Made by a program: the position numbers and the translations under genes. The notes below the pieces were generated by a model, which searched no databases, was not told the DNA's origin, and was given only the letters and a program-made list of their open reading frames with translations. A stretch of DNA of 54,620 nt, taken from positions 294,337,557 through 294,392,176 of the forward strand of contig JBOZIK010000001.1 in NCBI GenBank assembly GCA_051453625.1. The letters run 5' to 3'. The DNA is from Welwitschia mirabilis (taxonomy: Eukaryota > Gnetophyta > Gnetopsida > Welwitschiales). Of this stretch, positions 12,917 to 23,685 are shown one piece after another. Positions within the stretch are counted from its first letter, which is position 1. The number at the start of each line of letters is the position of its first letter.

Positions 12917-12926
12917 NNNNNNNNNN
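12917..12926. other. Assembly gap (10 N)
   Basis: Ten undetermined bases lie in the region between the R1 RNase H remnant and the R1 right LTR. Confidence 0.99.
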
Positions 12927-13089
12927 TGAAGGATGATATTGTAAATAGAATTATATATATTTGTGTTTTACCATGAAGAAGAATCTACTATTTTTCATAT
13001 TAAAATCATGATGATGATAATAAAACTCATCATTTTCTTTCAAGCTCTAAAATCCTTTTTATAAGGGATAGTAGTATCACCTAAGGAAG

Positions 13090-14040
13090 ATTATATATCA
13101 ATCATCACTTCTCATCCCATTTTCTACCTATGTCAAAAGAATACTATCCTACAATTTCAAGAGAAGATCTATCATTGGAATATCTAAATTAATCTTTAAA
13201 AGAGCTCATTTAGTTTTTAGATGAAATACCTTGGAACAAGATTAGGGATACAACACTTTGAACTATGTTACTCTATTCTTTTCCTTGTTTTCTCCTTTTT
13301 CTCTTCTTTCTTTTAGCATTTCAATGAGGTTTTAATACTAGGTCTTTGAGCTAACACTACCTTTATTCTAAGTCTTGACTACTTCATACCAAGAGTTTCT
13401 ACTATATAAATAAAATTTTAGTTACCCTTTGAAATATGTCTGAGTATCTCACCTTGAAAAGTAAGAGACATTGAATTTATGTATCTAGTGAAGGAATTTT
13501 ACATTAATATTTTTTGGGAAAATTAATTTCATCCATAAACTAGTTTATAATAAAACTCTAAGACATTTAGGGTTTCTTCATGCAATCACATAAGATATTT
13601 GTTTTTAGGTTTCATGGAATGGGAATAGGTTATAGATGCTTATCTTTAAACTCCTTAGGATTTTTTTAGCATACTTTTTTTAATGCATGTAAACTTAACT
13701 TTGATCTTGCATAATTTACATCCTTAAAAAAGAGTTGAGTATTGTGGAGTATGATATGGTAACTTCTTGATTGATGGCATCCTTCTTAATTTAGGTTCAT
13801 ATCTATCATGTTATTACAATATCATCAATATATAATAGGAGATGGCTATTTTTGGATTTTATTGAATCTTAATAATGTTGACATTACAATTAAAATTTTA
13901 ATTCTTAACCTTAAGGTTTTAGAGATATTTAGTCATGAACTAGATCCAAGGATCTTTGTTAAAAATATATAAGGATTTTTCCAATTTATAGACTTTCTTC
14001 TCATCTAGTTTAAAAAATCGATAACCTTGATAAATACAAA
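13090..14040 (-). pseudogene. R1 Copia reverse transcriptase and RNase H remnant
   Basis: Minus strand, from right to left. At 13967-14029 there is QGYRFFKLDEKKVYKLEKSLY, the conserved Copia RT segment ending in KSLY. At 13809-13841 lies the catalytic LLLYIDDIVIT, matching YVDD. At about 13600-13690 lies KKYAKKILRSLKISIYN, the QKKYA..IL..F segment of the RT C-terminus. At 13415-13455 lies EILRHISKG, and at about 13130-13190 YSNDRSSLEIVG, resembling the DDRKSTSG part of RNase H. These occupy different frames with stops between, so the copy is dead. The enzyme copies element RNA into DNA in virus-like particles. Order and spacing are normal for Copia. Confidence 0.8.
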
Positions 14041-14049
14041 TAGTTTTTA

Positions 14050-15275
14050 TGAGTTATTCATACATAAATATGGATTTGATGTTAAAATTAAACTATTTAT
14101 AAATTGAATTTGAGATGATAAATGAAGAATGATTTGGATGATGTGTCTTTTATGAGTAAGAGCAAGGGTTTTATCATAGTTAATACTTCTTCTTTGAGTA
14201 TGTCCTTTGGCAATGTAGCTTGGATAATACTTGTTGAATATTCCTTTGAATTTAATTTATTAGAATAGGATAGAATAATAATTATTTATTTTATAAATAA
14301 TATCTAATCTTATTTTTAATCAATGTCTACTTATAATGATTTTATCAACATTATCAATTAAGTAAGTATTAATTATTAAAGGATATAACTCTACTACCTT
14401 TTACATTATATTTTAGTATAGCATGAACATGAGTTAAAAAACTTGTAATCATCTAATTTCTTGTGGATTTTAAATCAAAATCATTCACCCTTAAGGCATT
14501 TATCCTTATGGCCTTTCTATTTATCAATTAACTTTTTGTCATCTTATAATTTTCTTATTATTTTATAACAATTTTACTAGTATTTTTATTTGCAATCCAT
14601 AAAATTTTTTTCTATGTTTTATTCTACTGCATAGTATTTATTTTCCTAAAATTATTTGATAATAAAATTATAACCTAATTTAATATAAAAAAATGCTTTT
14701 ACAATTGATAGGTTTTCTTCTTGTAGATGGATCAACAAGTTTTTAAATACTTATTTTTCTTAATTTTGTTCATTCCATTTAGCATGGATTCTTTCCACTA
14801 TAGTGATACATCCATTTTACTACTTCTATGTATTTTATGTTGCATGAATTCCTTCCACTATGGTAATTTAAAAATGTCTTCTTTGTTTTTGGGTTCAAGT
14901 GAAATATTTTTGAAGAGATATCCTTTTCCCATTTATTTCTCTCAGCTTTTTATAATTGCTCTTTCTTGTTGGCTTGGATCTTTAAGTTAGTTCATAAACC
15001 ATATGGGATGTTTATCAAGATACTCTTCTTAATATTTATAGTTGAGGTGACCTTGTTGGTTTTTCTAGGTCTTTGTTATAAGGATTCAAGTTAAATAAGA
15101 TTAATCTCATAATATTAGTTGACTTAGATGCATTTGAATATGTTTGTGAATATTTTTCTAAATTTATGTATTTATCCCTTCTTCGCCTAATATGAGTCTT
15201 CATTAAATTCTAATACTAAATTCTTTCTGTCTTTATTTACAATGATGTATTCTTTGAATACCATGAATTTTGACA
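14050..15275 (-). other. R1 integrase-to-RT interval, decayed
   Basis: In position this should hold the integrase tail and the N-terminal part of RT. The sequence is very AT-rich with dense stops in all frames. The open frame 14727-14990 on the + strand has no motif and faces the wrong way. No separate gene is supported. Confidence 0.4.
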
Positions 15276-15285
15276 NNNNNNNNNN
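15276..15285. other. Assembly gap (10 N)
   Basis: Ten undetermined bases lie directly downstream (minus sense) of the R1 integrase C-terminal frame, which they cut off. Confidence 0.99.
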
Positions 15286-15291
15286 CTATAC

Positions 15292-16000
15292 TTAATAGGC
15301 TTTATGATTAGGATTGTATCCAAGTAAATACACAGACATGGCCTTCTTATCCATTTTCATGTGATCTTTATCTAGAATATAAGCATAATATTTGTAAATA
15401 ATGGATTTAAAATTATTTAAATCAATTTTCTTCTTAAACCAGATCAATATAGGAATTTTTACTATTTTATGTAATGCTTTAGAACTCATTAAGCTATTAG
15501 TTTATCATATTATGACCTTTTACCATAGATATTTAGGAATTACTATATTATAAAGGAATGCTCTCGTCATTTCTACTAATCCCCAATTCTTTCATTTTTG
15601 CCACTCCATTGAACTATGTTGTATGTGGTAGAAAGGTCTAATGGAAAAAATTAAACATATTTGAGAAATTTATAAAAATTAGAATTTACATTTATGTTCC
15701 TCTTTTTGTTCTTAATCTTTTGATTAATTTTATAATTTTAGTTTCAACAAATTTTTTTTTATAGTTGGAATGTAACAAAAGAAAATGCTTTTTCTTGTAG
15801 ATTGTACTTGATAAAGAATGTTATAAATTACTCTTTACCTTTATTAAAGGTGATTTGTAAAGATTTATGAATATCCTTATAAACTACTTATAATAATGCT
15901 AATATCATAGATCTTGTTTTCTTGGATATTTTCTTCTATTGATTTTTACTATATTAACACGATTTACACACACAATCTATAATCGATGTTGTGTTGAATA
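15292..16000 (-). pseudogene. R1 Copia integrase remnant
   Basis: On the minus strand, 15292-15489 is open for 65 codons and contains DLNNFKSIIYKYYAYI and KMDKKAMSVYLLGYNPNHKAY. These match the Copia integrase-RT junction, where the usual form is K-D-x-K-A-x-x-x-x-F-L-G-Y. Just upstream, 15490-15660 reads NGVAK, LVEMTRAFLYNI and IPKYLW, the segment around the catalytic Glu, although that Glu is Lys here. Weaker integrase-like sequence with stops (GKE*FITFF) continues to about 16000. Integrase inserts element DNA into chromosomes; the Glu change and stops make this copy inactive. No gag or protease was found to its right, so the 5' part of this copy is missing. Confidence 0.8.
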
Positions 16001-16990
16001 TATAAATTAGGTTAACATGTCAAATATTTAATGCTATGTAAACAATTCATTTATTTAGTTATAGTAATTAAGGATTTGTTAAAATAGAGTTTTAGTATGT
16101 AAATATAGTTTTTCGATGTTAAGTATACAAAATTATTCATTTTGATGCTTTATATTTTAGAAATCATTTTACAATAAAGGTATAAGAAAATCTTTTTATG
16201 ATTGTTTTTCACTAATGGAATTTTGATCCATGTTGTTAACTAAATTCTATTATAACTTGTATCCTATCACAATTTTTTATGTAAGTTAAAAGAAGAAATT
16301 TGAAGCCTAGTTGAAGATCTAAAACTTAGTTAAACCAACACCATCATCCTAAAGATACAAAACCATATTAGTCTGGATTGTTTAAAATTTTAATTATGTA
16401 GCAGATTAACATTAATATTAAATCATAATTTCAATGGACATGTTAGCTAAATGATGTCAAGAATTACAAAATATACATAATGAATCTACATAGTTATCTT
16501 TCTTTTTCTTTATATTTTTCTTTTCTTTTTTTAAGAAATGGTCATAATTCTAGTAAATGCACAAGAACTATAGTCCTCTTTATAGGAAATATTAGTAAAA
16601 AAGGGTTGGGGGGAATATCACCCTACTCTAATACTACTTCCATGACTACTTTACTACACTAGATTAAATGGTGGATGGGGGAACATATTCTCTAATAAAA
16701 ACTACAAACTAACCAATATTTAAAAAACTAGGATCAATAAAGGATAATTTGAAACTAGGAATAATATACAAGCCTATTTAATACCATCTTCCGTATTTCT
16801 ACCAAATCTTATCTTTGTGCATGAAATGATAGACCATTCTTGTGCTGTTTTAAGCTAATAAATCTTTTGTGTTATTAATGTTTATGATGTTTTCTAGGAC
16901 CTCTTATGTGCCATCTCTTTTTTTCCCCTAGGTACCAAAGTAATACAAGTTTTCTATGAGCCTTAATAATATAATCTTAGGAGGCTTCTA
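16001..16990. other. Boundary zone between R1 and the LINE tail, nothing recognised
   Basis: The right limit of R1 lies somewhere here. No LTR matching 8331-9222 was found, so R1 appears truncated at its 5' end. The open frame 16480-16662 (+) has no motif. Confidence 0.4.
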
Positions 16991-18285
16991 GTTTAAGTTT
17001 CAGAATATCATATTGTTCTTCCATTCTTTAATTAATTCTATGTCATCATATTTACTTTCTCTTTTAATTCTGAAGATACCTACTAGTTATTTGAACCTAG
17101 GATAAAATCACTATTCTATTTATCAGAGGGACAAGTTTTTACTTTTGGAGCTTTACTTTTTTGCTCCTCTGTGGCTAAGTCTTCTTCACCCCTCAGTTTA
17201 GTCGATTCATTTGATTTTGCTATTGAGGGTCTTCATTCTATTCTTTCCCCTAGTACTTCTTGCTAGCGTAACTTCTCTATAGCTTTAACTTCTTTGGCCT
17301 TCTTTTAGATACTTGATTCATCCCTTTCATCACATTTGTTATATCTTGAGCTTCTTTTCCTCTTACAATTAGACCATGAGGGTTTTTTCCTACCAAATTG
17401 AAAATCTCCAGCTACATTACTTGCTACCTCTATTTGCGCTTAAATATTAGGTTCTCTTACTCTAGGATCATTCATATGCAATAACTCTACTAATTTCTTA
17501 ATTAACACTAAGTGCTTCCTTCCTAATTTGCCCTCCAAATTCATGCCAAATAAATGAAATAGTTTTAATTTCCTCCTTTTTTAAGCATGAACAAAATGCT
17601 AAAATGAAGTCCCTTTAGATTTGAGTAAGTACTATCTTGCATCAGGTATCTATTGACAAATTCTTCTACAATGTTCTAAGGCAGCTAGAGTTTAGTTTTT
17701 TTGATAAGCCCCTTTATTGTTCTAAGTGATTTTCTTTTAAAATATCTATCTTTATCATTGAAGAAGATAACATAGAATCTCCTTCATCTCATAGATCTAT
17801 CGCTTGAGCTATTACTTGTTCTAAGATTTCCTATCTGTGCCTACCCATAATGATTTTTCCATTGATGAACTCTCGCTTTGAGATAAAAGTTGGATATACT
17901 TTGAGGTCCAGTAAGGGTTTTTTCCCTATCTCTAGAATTATTCTCTAGTAAATTACATTTTTCTTAAATTTAGCTCCATCTTCCACCTTGAACTAGGGAT
18001 GCTTCTCCATTTTCTTTAGAATCTAAAAGTTCTTTATCCTCTTCCTAATTTGTTGAGATATTTTCTCTACATCTTATAGCAACTTCAGAAAAAACTTTTC
18101 TATTTCGTGCAATACATAAAAACCAAAGAATTACTTAAAAAAATTTACCTGGAAAATTTAGGATATGGTCACAAGCTATTTCTTTCCACCAATGCCTCTA
18201 GCATGTGATGGCTATAGAACAATTTAAAAAAAAGCTGGGAGTATGATCTTTGGTATACCACAGGTCTAACACTACTCTAGAATTA

Positions 18286-18288
18286 NNN
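18286..18288. other. Three undetermined bases
   Basis: NNN within the probable LINE tail. Confidence 0.99.
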
Positions 18289-18689
18289 ATTTCCTTCTTC
18301 TTTACTTTACTACATTTTAAACTTTTCCTTTCATGATTATCCATTTAAGCACCATGTATTCACCCATTAAACTCTTTCATCATGTGTTCTAAAATAATTT
18401 GTTTGTCCCACATGTTTTTTACTACAAAGGCTTTTCCATTGAATGTCTTTTCATGAAGGGTCCTTCTATCATCCTCTTCTCTTAAAGTTATTTCTGATAT
18501 TCCTATAATGTCTTTTGATTTAACTAATTTCCCATCAATATCTTCATTACTTAAGTGAGGAATCATCACCTTGCTTTGATAGTTTTCTACCTTTAAACCC
18601 ATTTTTGTCTTAATAAACTCCATGATTGGAGTTATTTCTTTAATGTTGTTTGGTCGTTATCCTTTCAAAACTCTAGAGCACCTAAATAA

Positions 18690-18694
18690 ATCTC
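18690..18694 (+). repeat. R2 target-site duplication, left copy (ATCTC)
   Basis: The 5-bp sequence atctc lies directly before the R2 left LTR and recurs at 21393-21397 directly after the right LTR. A 5-bp duplication is typical of LTR retrotransposon integration. Confidence 0.75.
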
Positions 18695-18970
18695 TCTTAT
18701 TGGATATTTTTATAAATGCATCATGGAACCCCATGTGCATAGTTATTATTATCTTTTTTTTTGGTGAATCAATTATAGATCCAAAAATTAAGGGATGTGA
18801 ATTTAAATAATGGATGTTAGCTCATGCCAATTATGACAAAAGTGAATGTATAAATTTCAATGAAAATTAATGAATTATATTGAGCTATTTCAATGAAATC
18901 CTTTCATGCTTCTTAGGAATTTATCCTAGCACAGGGCCTATTCTACACATGAAGGTTTTAAACACTTCTA
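18695..18970 (+). repeat. R2 left (5') LTR, about 276 bp
   Basis: It aligns base for base with 21121-21392. Shared stretches include cccatgtgcatagttattat, ttggtgaatcaattatagat, ttagctcatgccaattatg and gtgaatgtataaatt. It starts near tcttattggatatt and ends cacttcta (cttca in the right copy). The PBS follows at once. Rough identity by eye is about 85 percent, clearly higher than between the R1 LTRs, so R2 is a younger insertion than R1. Confidence 0.85.
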
Positions 18971-18986
18971 TTAGTATCAGAGTTGG
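18971..18986 (+). other. R2 primer-binding site
   Basis: ttagtatcagagttgg matches the tRNA-Met primer site TGGTATCAGAGC, with TT-A in place of TGG, and abuts the 5' LTR. It fixes R2's orientation as + strand. Confidence 0.75.
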
Positions 18987-20740
18987 TGAGCGTTCATTAC
19001 TTTATTGCAACCCCTCATGATCCTTGAAAGGGCTAAAGAAGAAGTTAATAAGAGGTGTTTTGAAGCTCTTAACATTATACACTCTCATGAAACAAGATGG
19101 AGGAAGTCTCGTAGCGATGATTCTATTTGTATATCTCACACTCTTTTATGATAAACCTTTTTAATCCTATAAAAAAAAAGAAGTAGTGGTTCTATCAAAG
19201 CCCCTATCATCGTTCATTGTCATCAGACTTGAATCCTTTAACTCCTTTGAAAATGACACTAGACTCAGAACAAATAATTGACTGATAACTTCCTATAAGT
19301 AGTGATAGCCGATGGCTTTTGCATTTCCAACATTTTTCTTAGTATTATTATTGGTTGAAAGTTTTAGACTATCCCTCCTTATTTGAATAAGTTTTCTAGT
19401 GTTCTTCATATCTAATTCCACTATTTTAAGGAGAAAAATCCTATGAGTTCAAGAAAAACAACACTGCATGGACATCTACATAACCCACATGCATGATGCC
19501 TTTTCTGTATTTTCAATATCCGGGAAGACATCCACTTCTATAATTTTCTAGTTGAAATCATGGATTCTATGATTGAAGGGGAAAATACTCACTAAAAGTC
19601 ATGGACTAGGAGACTTATGGTCTAATTAAGAACAATACGAGATGATAGAACTAAGGAATTGAACTTGTTTCTTTTGAGAAATTTATGTTTTTGGTAGTTA
19701 TTGAAGCTCTCAGAAGTATGCTGATGAATAAGTACTAGGAAGGGATGCTAAGAAATAGGTATTATGGAGAAAATAAATATATTGATCTCATTGATAATCT
19801 CTGAATATCTAGGAAAATTTTAGACAAGTGCAAAGCTATGCTCCTTTGCAATATGACACATATGAATGAAGTCAAGCTAAAATCCATTATGATTTTCTGA
19901 CAAGAATAGATTGCAACATTGAATATCACTTTAAAGATGGTCATAAGTACTCAATTCAAGGATACCATTCAATGAGCTTCTATCATAGTGATTATGAAAA
20001 TCACGTCTGCTATTGGTAAGATTGATTACATCAATAATAAGGTAGAATGTAATGTTGCCCTTGTAATTTCTAATTTGTATCAAGAATAAGCAAATTCTAC
20101 ATCGGTAAGCAACCAAATGAAGGAGATCATAGGGGAGGTGCATAGTGCCAAGGATAACTCGAGAGCATAAATGACGCGTGCATGACAGTTGTATTACCAG
20201 TTTAATTCTCTAATGACTAACATCTCATGTTTATTGGATTCCTCTGATGAGAATCTCACATTGCACTAATCTTAATTTAAAAATTCATGGATATGCTAAT
20301 GATATCAGTGGTGTTGGCCATGGGGGGCATCATTTGTTGTATCCTAGGGGAACACAAAAAATGTTAAAAGTTTAAAGGGATTATGGAGGGGGTCCATCCT
20401 GATAGTACATCCAAATTTCCTTAGTTATCAACATGCAATGCTTAATACGATTTATGTTAAAATTAAGTTTGTTAAAGGTGTAAGTGTTAAGAGGATTTAT
20501 TTCAAGAAAAGAATTTTAAAAGATTCAATGTTTTAGTGAGGGAATCAACATTGTTTTAAAGATATTTATGTGTGTAAAAGATGCCCTGGAATAGAAGAAG
20601 ACATTTTATTATTTTATTAGGTTTGTCCACTATTGTGGTAATTTCACTTTCCTATGGTTAATTGGTTAAGCTAGGTTGTATGCTTGTCACAACCAACAAA
20701 TGTTGCAATTGATGTAAAAATGATGTTGTCAGAAGTTGTA
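18987..20740 (+). mobile_element. R2 interior: non-autonomous LTR element without pol
   Basis: The whole interior between the LTRs is only about 2.15 kb. No protease, integrase, reverse transcriptase or zinc-knuckle motif was found on either strand. Open stretches on the + strand are short and switch frame. One begins at 19018 (MILERAKEEVNKRCFEAL, stop near 19150). Another set from about 19550 to 20160 reads like a Lys/Glu/Leu-rich, possibly coiled-coil protein (KILDKCKAMLL, SNLYQE, KEIIGEVHSAKDNSR) with stops between. It could be a decayed gag-only product or chance. Mobility would have needed proteins from a full-length relative. Confidence 0.6.
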
Positions 20741-20754
20741 TGACACATTTTTTA

Positions 20755-21005
20755 ATACATTGTTTTTACATGAAAATTACATGGTTTAGTCCCATTCATA
20801 TTTGGGTTAGTCCCATGTTGGGTATGTTTCATTCTCTTTAGGTATATCCTGTTGATGCAAGTTTCATACTTGGTGTGTCCACCACGTTCTTGGGTTAGTT
20901 CCACTTCTAATTTTGGGTGTGTTTCATTACTAGGGTATGTTCCTTAACATGGTTAGTCCACATGATTATAGTTAGTCTGTATTGTCATGGTTAGTTCACT
21001 TTATA
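20755..21005 (+). repeat. R2 minisatellite upstream of the polypurine tract
   Basis: About a dozen imperfect units of roughly 15-27 bases share a GGGTTAGTCCCAT or TGTTTCAT-type core. Examples are gggttagtcccatg, gggttagttccac, catggttagtccacatg and catggttagttcac. The units are directly repeated and diverged. They lie in the 3' untranslated region, just before the 3' LTR. Confidence 0.6.
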
Positions 21006-21062
21006 ATGTCCAGCTTATACTTAATATGATAAATTCTATATGGATTGCTATAATAAAATCAT

Positions 21063-21120
21063 GTTCTAACATTCTAATTGTGATTACAATCTAATTCTTA
21101 GATTTGTCATCATGGGGGAT
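21063..21120 (+). other. R2 conserved 3' block and polypurine tract
   Basis: The block from gttctaaca to catgggggat contains aatctaattcttagatttgt, which recurs at 31232-31293, and ends in a purine tract (atgggggat) next to the right LTR. The tract would prime plus-strand synthesis. Confidence 0.7.
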
Positions 21121-21392
21121 TTCTTGGATATTAAATGTATTATGGGAATACCCATGTGCATAGTTATTATTATCATTCTTTTTTGGTGAATCAATTATAG
21201 ATCAAAAAATTAAGCAATGCAGATTCAAATAATGGGTATTAGCTCATGCCAATTATGGAAAAAGTGAATGTATAAATTCCAATGAAAATTAATGAATTAG
21301 ATTGCACGATTTCAATGAAATACCTTTCATGTTCCTTAGGAATTTCTCTTAGCACAATGCCTATTCTATGCATGAGGGTTTCAAACCCTTCA
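21121..21392 (+). repeat. R2 right (3') LTR, about 272 bp
   Basis: This is the direct partner of 18695-18970. It begins ttcttggatatt after the polypurine tract and ends cccttca, followed at 21393-21397 by the ATCTC target duplication. Flanking DNA on both sides is the minus-strand LINE. Confidence 0.85.
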
Positions 21393-21397
21393 ATCTC
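21393..21397 (+). repeat. R2 target-site duplication, right copy (ATCTC)
   Basis: Exact match to 18690-18694, directly after the right LTR. Confidence 0.75.
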
Positions 21398-22346
21398 TTT
21401 TTCCTATTTCCCATGATGTCAGATTTTCTAGATAATCCCTTCTTACACATAAGGCTTACTATAAGGGGGAATTCCCCTTCTTGGTCTTTCATTCATTATA
21501 GTTACACTTCAAAATTCTCTTCCACAGGAAGAATCCCCCTACTTTTAATTTTTTTATTAAGTTAGATTTTTCTAGGTATATATTGTATTTTATGTTTTTG
21601 TATTTACAATCCACTTGATTCTACTTGTTTAGCTATCTCTTCCCATATAATTGCATGGATTCTTATTCTTCCTTTTTCCTCTTTCCATATGAAATTTTGG
21701 ATCAATATATCTAAGATCCCCATCATTTTTTTGGCAACACCCCTATTGATACACTATATTTTAAAATGACTGTCATCGTTATATTTATTAAAATAATATT
21801 ATCTTAACTTAATAAGAAAATGGAATTAGAGCTACTACATTTTTTCTCTATTTTTGGATTAGATTCTCCCAATGCACTATGCTCTTTCATGTGAAAATTG
21901 GTATCTCCAAATGCACATCTATTTTAATTTCTTGTTTTACCTTTTTAGTTTTTATAATCACATGCTGAACGCCTATCCAAATATTTAAGAAATACACTCT
22001 ACTCTTCTACTAACTAATCACTAGTTTGGATTATTTTATGAACACCTCCAATCCCCTCTTTGTAGCTCTAATTTATTGTATTTCTCTTCTAAAAATATAA
22101 TGAAGTCATCTGCAAAGTGATTACAAATTATTTGTATTTTGTAGAAAGCCAAATCTTTTCTTCTTCTCTCTTTATGTAATTTCATAAGATAGCAAAAATA
22201 ATTATAAAGAGATATAATAAGAGGGAATTCCCCTCTCATAGTTTCATTCTTGATCTAAACAAGCCATAGATTTTTTGATTCATTTTAATGCTGAGCCTGA
22301 CTATTCTTTAAAAATGCAAAATAAGCTTAATAAATTGTGAAGGAAA
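21398..22346 (-). pseudogene. LINE ORF2 fragment: second half of reverse transcriptase and downstream region
   Basis: Minus strand, from right to left. Near 22310-22340, QFIKLI. Near 22250, QKIYGLFRSR, resembling the segment before the RQGDPLSP motif of LINE RTs. At 22036-22239 an open frame reads CNHFADDFIIFLEEKYNKLE, the FADD form of the catalytic YADD box typical of plant L1 elements. At about 21610-21730, GVAKKMMGIL and FIWKEEKGRIRIHAIIW, the conserved region between RT and the ORF2 C-terminus. Frames shift and stops intervene. The first half of the same RT lies at 30481-30775, beyond the R3 insertion; together they make one interrupted domain. Confidence 0.8.
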
Positions 22347-23619
22347 TGTTAGATTATATTTACCAATTGATGTCAAACTAATTTCTCTGGTGTAGTGCAA
22401 AGTGTTACATATTGTGTGCAGATGAGATTGAGTTTTGTAGGTGAAAGATTTGGACCAAAATACATAAAATAAACTACTCAGTTATGTTTACCTCTAGTTG
22501 GGGTCGACTAGATCCTAAAGGGGTCGACCACATCTGAAGCAGATGCAAAGAAATGAACTGAACCCAGAGGGATCGACCGGATTATGAAGGGGTCAACCGG
22601 ACCTATGATTCTAAGGACTAGTATCCCTGAACTGAATGGAAAGGGGTCGATAGAATATTTATGGTGTCGACCGGATTTCAGAAGTTGATAGTTCATAGTT
22701 TCAGACCGAGAGACAAGGCGTCGACCGAACTCAGGATGGGGTTAACTGAGTTCTCATGGGGTCGACCGGATTTTTGTAGGATCAACTGGATGATATGGAA
22801 AAGTAAATCTTGTAAATATTATATATTCATTACCTAACCATTACTTAGCCATTTTCTAGCCATTTATAGCCGTTGGAGGTGCAATTCAATTGTAATAAAC
22901 CCTAGTAACCCTGCATTATAAATAGCTAGGTAAAAGATGACCTAGAGATCTTTTGGATACTTTTTTAAACCAGAATATTCATTGTGGATTTGAAAGATCA
23001 AGTGGTATATTTCATGAAAACATCTTTGTATTAATTCATATCTGATTGAGGAGATCTATTCTTGGCAAAAGATCTTCACTCAAAATCAGATCTAAGGATC
23101 TCGTCATCGTATTCATTTAGAGAAGAGATCCATTCATTATACTGATACTAAACAAGTGATATCAGGGATACCAAGGCTTCATTGCATCACTTCTATTTGT
23201 CTTCAAAGGTTGAGACTTAGCCTACAAAAGTTCATTATTAAAGGTTAAGACTTAGCCTGCAAAAGTCTATTGTTAAGGTTGAGACGTAGCTTGTAAAAGT
23301 CCATTTATAAGGATTAACAAATGAGTCTGGCAAAATCTGTGGAGTAACAGAGATCCAAGATCAAGCTTGAGAGTAGTCAATCATCGAGAGTGGAGTAGGG
23401 AAGTTCCCGAACCACTATAAATCCTGCGTGCATCTAAACTGGTAGTATATGTTTTAGTATCTTTTGATTCATTACTTTCAGTTTTTCATTTCTAATATGT
23501 TCATTCTTGATTTCGTTATTCTTATATGCAAGCAGTGATCAGATTATCTAAATGTATTTTGTTTATAAGTTTTTGAAAGAACCTATTCAGCCCCTCCTCT
23601 AGGGTTCTTGATCCTATCA
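22347..23619 (+). repeat. R3 LTR 1 (5' LTR, 1273 bp)
   Basis: It starts tgttagatta and ends tcctatca, and the PBS follows. It matches 29235-30480 over its length and 28027-29134 with rearrangements. Between 22500 and 22790 about ten copies of GGGTCGACCGG or its variants are spaced near 20 bp. A TATA box (tataaata, 22917-22924) lies downstream. From 23205 to 23311 a 35-36-bp unit (aaggttgagacttagcctac...) is repeated three times. The layout of motif array, TATA box and tandem repeat suggests U3, R and U5 in that order. Confidence 0.88.
22500..22790 (+). promoter_or_regulatory. R3 LTR GGTCGACC motif array
   Basis: Copies of gggtcgac or variants occur near 22500, 22519, 22568, 22588, 22641, 22661, 22717, 22737, 22757 and 22777. 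They come in runs with a step of about 20 bases, and the runs are separated by 40-60 bases. The core GGTCGACC is palindromic. Variants with the central CG changed read GGTTGACC or GGTCAACC. The array lies about 130 bp upstream of the TATA box, so an enhancer role is inferred. Confidence 0.6.
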
Positions 23620-23640
23620 TTTGGTATTAGAGCTTAGGTT
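23620..23640 (+). other. R3 primer-binding site
   Basis: tttggtattagagcttaggt follows LTR 1 directly. The core TGGTATTAGAGCTT differs from the usual TGGTATCAGAGC by one transition. It fixes + orientation. Confidence 0.85.
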
Positions 23641-23685
23641 AGTCTTTGAGAGATTTTTACAGATATAGACTTAAGAACCCTAAAA

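Larger units (their letters stand above)
17000..18694 (-). pseudogene. Probable 3' end of the L1-type LINE (ORF2 C-terminal tail)
   Basis: This block continues, across the R2 insertion, the minus-strand LINE pieces at 21.4-22.3 kb; the split is at the exact target duplication ATCTC. Near 18170-18250 the minus strand reads HWWKEIACDHILNFP followed by VILWFLCIARNRKVF, similar to the aromatic-rich C-terminal tail of some plant LINE ORF2 proteins. A minus-strand frame at 18360-18623 (87 codons, with HLSNEDIDGKLVKSKDIIG) has no recognised relative and may belong to the same ORF. Lys/Arg-rich frames continue to about 17000. Assignment to the LINE rests mainly on position. Confidence 0.4.

Noticed and set aside
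18360-18623. Minus-strand frame of 87 codons as an independent gene
   Set aside because: It lies in the probable LINE tail, lacks a recognised family and is followed by stops; kept only as part of the LINE region.
22500-22790. GGTCGACC array as a CRISPR array
   Set aside because: The units are short and variable with about 12-base separators, inside an LTR of a plant retrotransposon, and repeated in two other LTRs.
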